From NCBI GenBank assembly GCA_946803715.1, contig CAMPET010000012.1, positions 26,646 to 49,528 on the forward strand: a DNA stretch of 22,883 nt. Reading direction: 5' to 3'. The position numbers and the translations under genes were made by a program. Shown here piece after piece: positions 18,532-22,883 of this stretch. Below the pieces are notes generated by a model. That model worked only from the letters and a program-made list of their open reading frames with translations. It had not been told where the DNA came from and made no database searches. Source of the DNA: Beroe ovata (lineage: Eukaryota > Ctenophora > Nuda > Beroida > Beroidae). How positions within the stretch are numbered: position 1 is the stretch's first letter; each line of letters begins with the position of its first letter.

Positions 18532-19630
18532 GGAGAGTGACACAAAGTTGGATCTGAGATATGCTATCCGGACTTGTTGATGCTTGGGTCAAGTTCATGT
18601 CTACAGTTGGGAGCTAGTAGCAACATATTACTTCTTGAGTTAGGAACTGCAGATACAATTTCATGAGTAAATGACACCAAGTGAGGACTGAGGAGAAGCA
18701 AAAGAAGTGCTTCCAACAGATTCAGTAGATGTTTACATGTTTAGGCGGAAAGATTGCTCCGATAACAGCTCACCGACTTTAGATAGGGTCTGGTGATGAG
18801 AGTGGACGATCTCACTTTCTCCTCATGGTTGTTCCTCAGAGGTTCCTCTCGATCCTAGTATTTTTCAGCTGTCTATTCCTCTTTGATCAAATATAGCCGA
18901 GCCGAGGATGCAGTCGATGTGACGGGCAGAGGGAATAAAAGATAAATGACTCACCAATAATGATTCATCCATTGGCGAGCAATATTTGACCGTGCAGCTT
19001 TGAAATTTGAGAATCCATTGACCGTGCAGCTTTGAAATTTGAGAATCCATTAACATCAACAGATCATCCAACACATTAGCTAGGAAAGAAGGAAGCTTTT
19101 TTTTCATGTCTCAAAACTTTCTTTTGTCAGTGTTTATTTCATTTCAACTCTATTGATACTTTGACACTGGTTTGTCTCTGTCCAATTCGGACAATATCAC
19201 ATTACGAGTTACCTTGCACCCTCATTACTTTCATCTCCAACAAGTTTTAACCTATCGTCAAATTATACCCGATGTTGTACTCCAGTTAATAGTACGGACA
19301 GCTTCGGACGTCATAATTTATTCTCCGAGAATTATTTCACTCAGGAAGTTAAGGCACTATCAAGAATATAAAACAGGTACCCGCCGACCTACGTCAATAG
19401 CTCTCAATTAATGTCATAACGAAACTCCATTAAACGGTATGCTCATAGAGTCGTTTATTGCAGGCTTTATAAGTATTCGACATTGAGAACTTCCTAAATC
19501 ACAAATATATAGTTCAAAAATCACGAGATCCTCAGGGTTAGGATCTGCCTCCTTGAATGATGTCAGAGAGAGAAATTTCTCAAGTACTAGGAATTGCTGT
19601 CAAACCAAATCCCGTGAATCATTGACTCAC
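18532..19630. other. 3' flank of the PNT gene and donor side of the giant intron
   Basis: No further exon is supported, and in particular no ETS domain. A plus-strand AATAAA at 18934-18939 is a candidate polyadenylation signal for the PNT gene, about 400 bases past its stop. The tandem duplication at 18986-19049 also lies here. Confidence 0.4.
18986..19049. repeat. Perfect 2 x 32-bp tandem duplication
   Basis: The 32-bp unit beginning TTGACCGTGCAGCTTTG occurs at 18986-19017 and is repeated exactly at 19018-19049. No N separates the copies, so this is probably a recent real duplication. Confidence 0.85.
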
Positions 19631-22325
19631 CGGTGTGTCGGTTGGTGGCTAGCTTGAGAAGTAACTGGTAACACAGTTGTGAGAGTGCGGGGGTATCAAA
19701 CACTGAGTTGGGTGGTAGCTCCTTACACAGCAGGTCGATAACACTGTGCAGTACCGTTCTCTTACAACCTTGGATTCCTGGAGCAGTGGGGGTAATTTCA
19801 TACATCCATGTGTGTTCACTACAGCAGCTGGGACCAGGGGTTATATGATCAGGGGGCCGGAGAGAGGGAGGGTGGGAATAGTGAGATCCCCTGCTCTATG
19901 GTAGTTGAATGAAGTAAACTGCTATTTAAGTGAGTGGATCAGTATTTAGTCGTTAAGTGAGTTATTTATAGAAGTAAACAGCTTTGCACTGATGAAAAAT
20001 TCCATGCAAAAAGGTGTTTCAATCAATGTGTTCGAAGGAGTAACAGGGCGTTTGAGCCCTGCTACAGCTGTTTCTATAATTCTGATCTATACTCGGTAAA
20101 CAAACCTGGCTCCTGGAGCACAGTTTTGTTGAGCGGTCGTGAAGTATCGAAACCCAGCAGATAGAAGCCAATGTTGGGAGGCGCAAAGTCCAGTAGACTG
20201 ATCATGAGGTTGACGATAGTTTGCCGTGTTGCGTTTCTCTCGTCCGACAAGCCACCTGAGGTGTTTATACGGGTGACGTCTCCTTGTCCTTCTGATAACG
20301 AATAGTTCCCTCAATGAACTGTGTTCGACATAGAAACACAGGTGATACCTCCCTACCAACTATATCACTAACCCATATTCTCCGGCTCATCAGTCTCGAG
20401 TCTCTCGACCAAGCTCTGCATCAGCTCCTCTGCTGTGCTAGAGTGTTGGGTGAGTAGCGTGGACACGGGGTTTAGTGTACCGGGCTTACTACACACAGCT
20501 ACTATCAACTTGAGAGTGCCATGCGCAATTTCAACATCAGTGTTCAGAGGAACCAGTAGCCTGAGGGAAGGGGTTGAGGATAGGGATTTGGGAGATTATT
20601 GTCTCAGAATTGCAATCGCACTATGCAAAATGATCGATAATCAGTATTGATGAATTGATTGAGTTTAGCTGACACCCACTTGGCTAGATGGAGTACAAAG
20701 TCGGTGTTCCTAGTAGACGGGTTGATGGTTAGTAACAGTTGTTGTAGAGGAGTTACTATAGCTGTGGCGTTAGTCTCTCTCAACATACACAACAGTTCAT
20801 CCTGCATGTCCAGTGTGAGTGACAACAGCTTGACAGCACTGCGGGCAGCAGCTAGCTGTCCACCTGTCAATCGAACAGCTCTCCCCAACACTTTAGCAGC
20901 AGACTCTATCACTGACATGGTCTGAAACAGATCGTTATGAATGTGTTTAGGTTTTTCGCTAGGGTAGAGAGGGGGAGGGGTTCGTAAGTAAGGGTTCTAA
21001 AGCTAATGGAGTTTGTAGCAGTGGTCTGATGGTTGCAGTTCAGTCCGGATATAATACCCTACTTATAATCAGTACTTTACTTACCAGTGGATGACTAGTC
21101 AACTACAAACCTTTATTAGAAGTGGTGTATCGTTCAGAAGTTGGGATAGTAACACAAACCCAGGTGAGTTAACAGTTTCATCCAAGTCCATCTCGTTAAC
21201 GTTAAACTGATCCAGAAACACATGGAATATATCCAAACACTTTGCAGCTACTTCCCACTGAAATAGTAATTCCTTGAGCCAGTGACAATTCTATAAAGTC
21301 CTAGATGCATCCCAAACAAGAATTTGCCGCCAAAGCAAGATACTGGGCTAATATACAATTCCAAAATCGCGCGCTATATTTGTACGTGCAGGTAGTAACT
21401 ACATTAAAATGTCGAGCGTCTTTCGCGCTCTAGAACTGTGACATTGGCAGAATGGAACGGGGAACAAGTGGAATGTGGATGGGGGATGCTGTATGCGATC
21501 AGCAAGGATCATACAAGAACTGGGAAACTTATCAACTTTTAGAATATCATTGGGTGATGTAACAAACTCGTACACCATAAAAATGAAAAATAAATCCATT
21601 TTCCTCAGACTGACGTCGATCTGCAGACCGTAATTATCAGACACTTTAGTTGCCCGTCCAGTGTAAATCGATATCAAGAAATCTTAATACTCAGATGAAA
21701 GTGGAATTACCTGCTTCCGCAATAGTTATCGAAAATGCAAAAGTTAGTCTGGAGAACCCGGGCATCGATCCCGGTACCTCTCGCATGCTAAGCGAGCGCT
21801 CTACCATCTGAGCTAGTTCCCCGATATTAGATAGGAGATTTACAAATTGTGATTCGCTCACCATTTCATTAGTATCTGAGTAGGCTCTGATATCGAATTT
21901 GAGGAAGATGGCGTCTTTCACAAAGTTGAGATAAGGAAGTAGACCAGGTTGTCGGTACCCAACCCCAAGTGACCCAGGGATGGTGGTTGCAAGAAGTCCC
22001 TTCAGTAAGTCCAAAAAACCACGGGTCTCAGGGTAGGTCTCATTTCTGGACTCTATTTCCTCTAACTCTGACTAAAATTGATACTCGGTTAGAACCAGTG
22101 ATAGTATAAAGTACAATTGTTAGTTATCATCCATGTTATTCCCTTTCAAATTCATTGTTATAGGAAGTAACAAAGTTATACCCTCAAGTATGAGAACCTG
22201 TATTCCTAGCTTGTTTGAGTTAGTTTGCACAGTGGGTAGTATCTGTGTGGCTTCTAGTTGTTGCCAAAGTGACAAGCACAGTTCGGGTGTCTTGGTCAGT
22301 ACAGCTAGACAATCCAGTATTGCAC
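19631..22325 (-). CDS. NUP205: Nucleoporin NUP205, middle exon block (exons 1-7 of those in the window; gene continues off the right edge)
   Basis: Seven exons in transcript order: 22325-22198, 22071-21862, 21257-21111, 20921-20680, 20560-20373, 20255-20106 and 19777-19631. Phases agree at every junction. Segments matching my recall of vertebrate NUP205 are KTPELCLSLWQQLEATQIL, ELEEIESRNETYPETRGF, YLNFVKDAIFLKFDIRAY followed by WEVAAKCLDIF, PGFVLLSQLLNDTPLL, VTPLQQLLLTINPSTRNTDF, FAPPNIGFYLLGFD and LSQLCYQLLLKLA. This is the mid-solenoid part of the inner-ring scaffold; together with the C-terminal block it gives about 1,208 residues. By comparison with a ~2,000-residue family length, about 800 N-terminal residues lie beyond 22883. 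The first junction has two in-frame solutions: donor at 22197 with a weak GTTCTC, or at a downstream GTATAA paired with acceptor gtcag at 22068. A tRNA gene lies in the 604-bp intron 21258-21861. Confidence 0.92.
21738..21742 (-). terminator. Pol III terminator of tRNA-Ala
   Basis: A TTTT run on the minus strand begins about 8 bases past the tRNA 3' end, the usual RNA polymerase III stop signal. Confidence 0.6.
21750..21822 (-). tRNA. tRNA-Ala (anticodon AGC)
   Basis: A 73-base, intronless tRNA gene on the same strand as NUP205 and inside one of its introns. The acceptor stem is GGGGAAC paired with GTTCTCC, and contains the G3:U70 wobble pair that identifies alanine tRNA; the discriminator base is A. 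The anticodon stem-loop reads CTCGCTTAGCATGCGAG with AGC (read as IGC) in the loop. The internal promoters are intact: A box TAGCTCAGATGG and B box GGATCGATGCC. CCA is not encoded, as expected for a nuclear gene. Confidence 0.97.
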
Positions 22326-22328
22326 CTG

Positions 22329-22883
22329 ACAGTTGTGTACATTGTACTGACAGTAGTGTACTGACAGTAGTGTACTGACAGTAGTGTACTGACAGTAGTA
22401 CATTGTACTGACAGGAGTACATTGTACTGACAGGAGTACATTGTACTGACAGTAGTGTACATTGTACTGACAGTAGTGTACTGACAGTAGTGTACTGACA
22501 ATACACTCAGTTTTTTCTATAAGAAACTTGCTACAAGAAACTGAGCCTAGGATTTCCGAAAATTTGAGAAACTTAGCCTAGAATCCTGGAAAAATTAAGA
22601 AACTCCGTTGAACTATAATTANTGACAGTAGTGTACTGACAGTAGTGTACATTATACTGACAGGAGTACATTGTAGTGACAGTAGTGTACTGACAGTAGT
22701 GTACATTGTACTGACAGGAGTACAATGTACTCAGTACATTGTACTGACAGGAGTACATTGTACTGACAGTAGTGTACTGACAGTAGTGTACAATGTACTG
22801 ACAGTAGTGTACTGACAGTAGTGTACTGACAGGAGTACAATGTACTGACAGTAGTGTACTGACAGGAGTGTACTGACAGGAGT
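22329..22883. repeat. 14/19-bp minisatellite in a NUP205 intron
   Basis: The array is built from TGTACTGACAGTAG (14 bp) and TACATTGTACTGACAGGAG (19 bp) units. It runs over 22329-22500 and again from 22623 to the window end, where it is truncated. GTACATTGTAC and GTACAATGTAC variants alternate. Between the two parts lies 22501-22621, and an N at 22622 marks an assembly join inside the array. On the NUP205 strand every unit contains CTGTCAG or CTCCTGTCAG, and the last of these is the acceptor of exon 22325-22198. Tyr/Gln/Ser/Thr-rich frames through it are by-products. Confidence 0.9.
22530..22605. repeat. ~31-bp imperfect tandem pair interrupting the minisatellite
   Basis: AGAAACTGAGCCTAGGATTTCC followed by GAAAATTTG is followed directly by a diverged copy, AGAAACTTAGCCTAGAATCCTG followed by GAAAAATTA. 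A third partial start, AGAAACTCCG, comes next. It differs completely from the flanking minisatellite units. Confidence 0.65.

Larger units (their letters stand above)
11526..19630 (-). other. Giant NUP205 intron (8,105 bp) hosting two protein genes
   Basis: The donor is CACACCG|GTGAGT (minus, exon end 19631) and the acceptor is ctcggccag|GTGCTG (exon start 11525). Both sides are phase 1, and the joined peptide reads NRHT-GAAVLRYLRS, in line with NUP205 homologues, so the two exon blocks are consecutive. Its length far exceeds the other introns, which run from about 80 to 600 bp. It contains a cathepsin L gene on the same strand (12275-13350) and a PNT-domain gene on the opposite strand (17001-18531). 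There is no N within it, so a scaffold join does not explain the arrangement. Confidence 0.85.

Noticed and set aside
21691-21861. Minus-strand reading frame running from a NUP205 exon through ELAQMVERSLSMREVPGSMPG
   Set aside because: This peptide is the tRNA-Ala gene read as protein; the NUP205 exon ends at a GTGAGC donor at 21861, before it.
22120-22840. Frames encoding repeated YCQYTTVST/LLSVQCT peptides
   Set aside because: They are translations of the minisatellite in several frames, with no domain and no splice support; only 22198-22325 is coding.
1-22883. CRISPR array, integrated virus or autonomous transposon
   Set aside because: No spacer-repeat structure, integrase, transposase or reverse-transcriptase motif was seen on either strand; the tandem arrays have no unique spacers.

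Overview
The window is animal nuclear DNA. It holds intron-split genes with GT..AG junctions, small introns of mostly about 100-600 bp, (CA)n microsatellites, minisatellites and an RNA polymerase III tRNA gene. A Pointed (PNT) domain of the ETS type, which is restricted to animals, and a Cys-rich LDLa-7TM receptor support Metazoa. The compact genes and the cathepsin L and PNT content would suit a sponge or another early-branching invertebrate, but that placement is inference. Single N bases at 284, 1752 and 22622 mark scaffold joins.

Layout. At 1-2096 there is mostly gene-poor DNA, with one follistatin-type Cys motif near 834-950. At 2097-4469 (-) lies an intronless LDLa-repeat, seven-helix receptor. 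At 5672-6750 (+) there are Cys-rich, sushi-like exon fragments that do not join cleanly. A 112-bp fold-back element lies at 7221-7332. From 7887 to 22325 (-) runs the C-terminal ~1,208 residues of nucleoporin NUP205 in 18 exons that I could join in phase. The 5' part of that gene continues off the right edge.

The most interesting architecture is inside NUP205. One intron (11526-19630, 8,105 bp, no N) is far larger than its other introns and contains two protein genes. One is a cathepsin L-like protease on the same strand (12275-13350), with its own TATA-like box and polyA signal. The other is a five-exon gene on the opposite strand (17001-18531) coding for a TEL/Yan-like PNT domain with no ETS DNA-binding domain and a charged coiled-coil tail. 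A tRNA-Ala(AGC) sits in a second NUP205 intron (21750-21822). A 14/19-bp minisatellite abuts the acceptor of the rightmost NUP205 exon, and an inverted TG/CA array abuts the acceptor of the giant intron.

The genes do not form a shared pathway: nuclear-pore scaffold, lysosomal or secreted protease, transcription modulator, cell-surface receptor and tRNA. The shared feature is nesting. Exon boundaries were derived by hand from splice consensus, reading-frame phase and remembered family sequences; no alignment was run.
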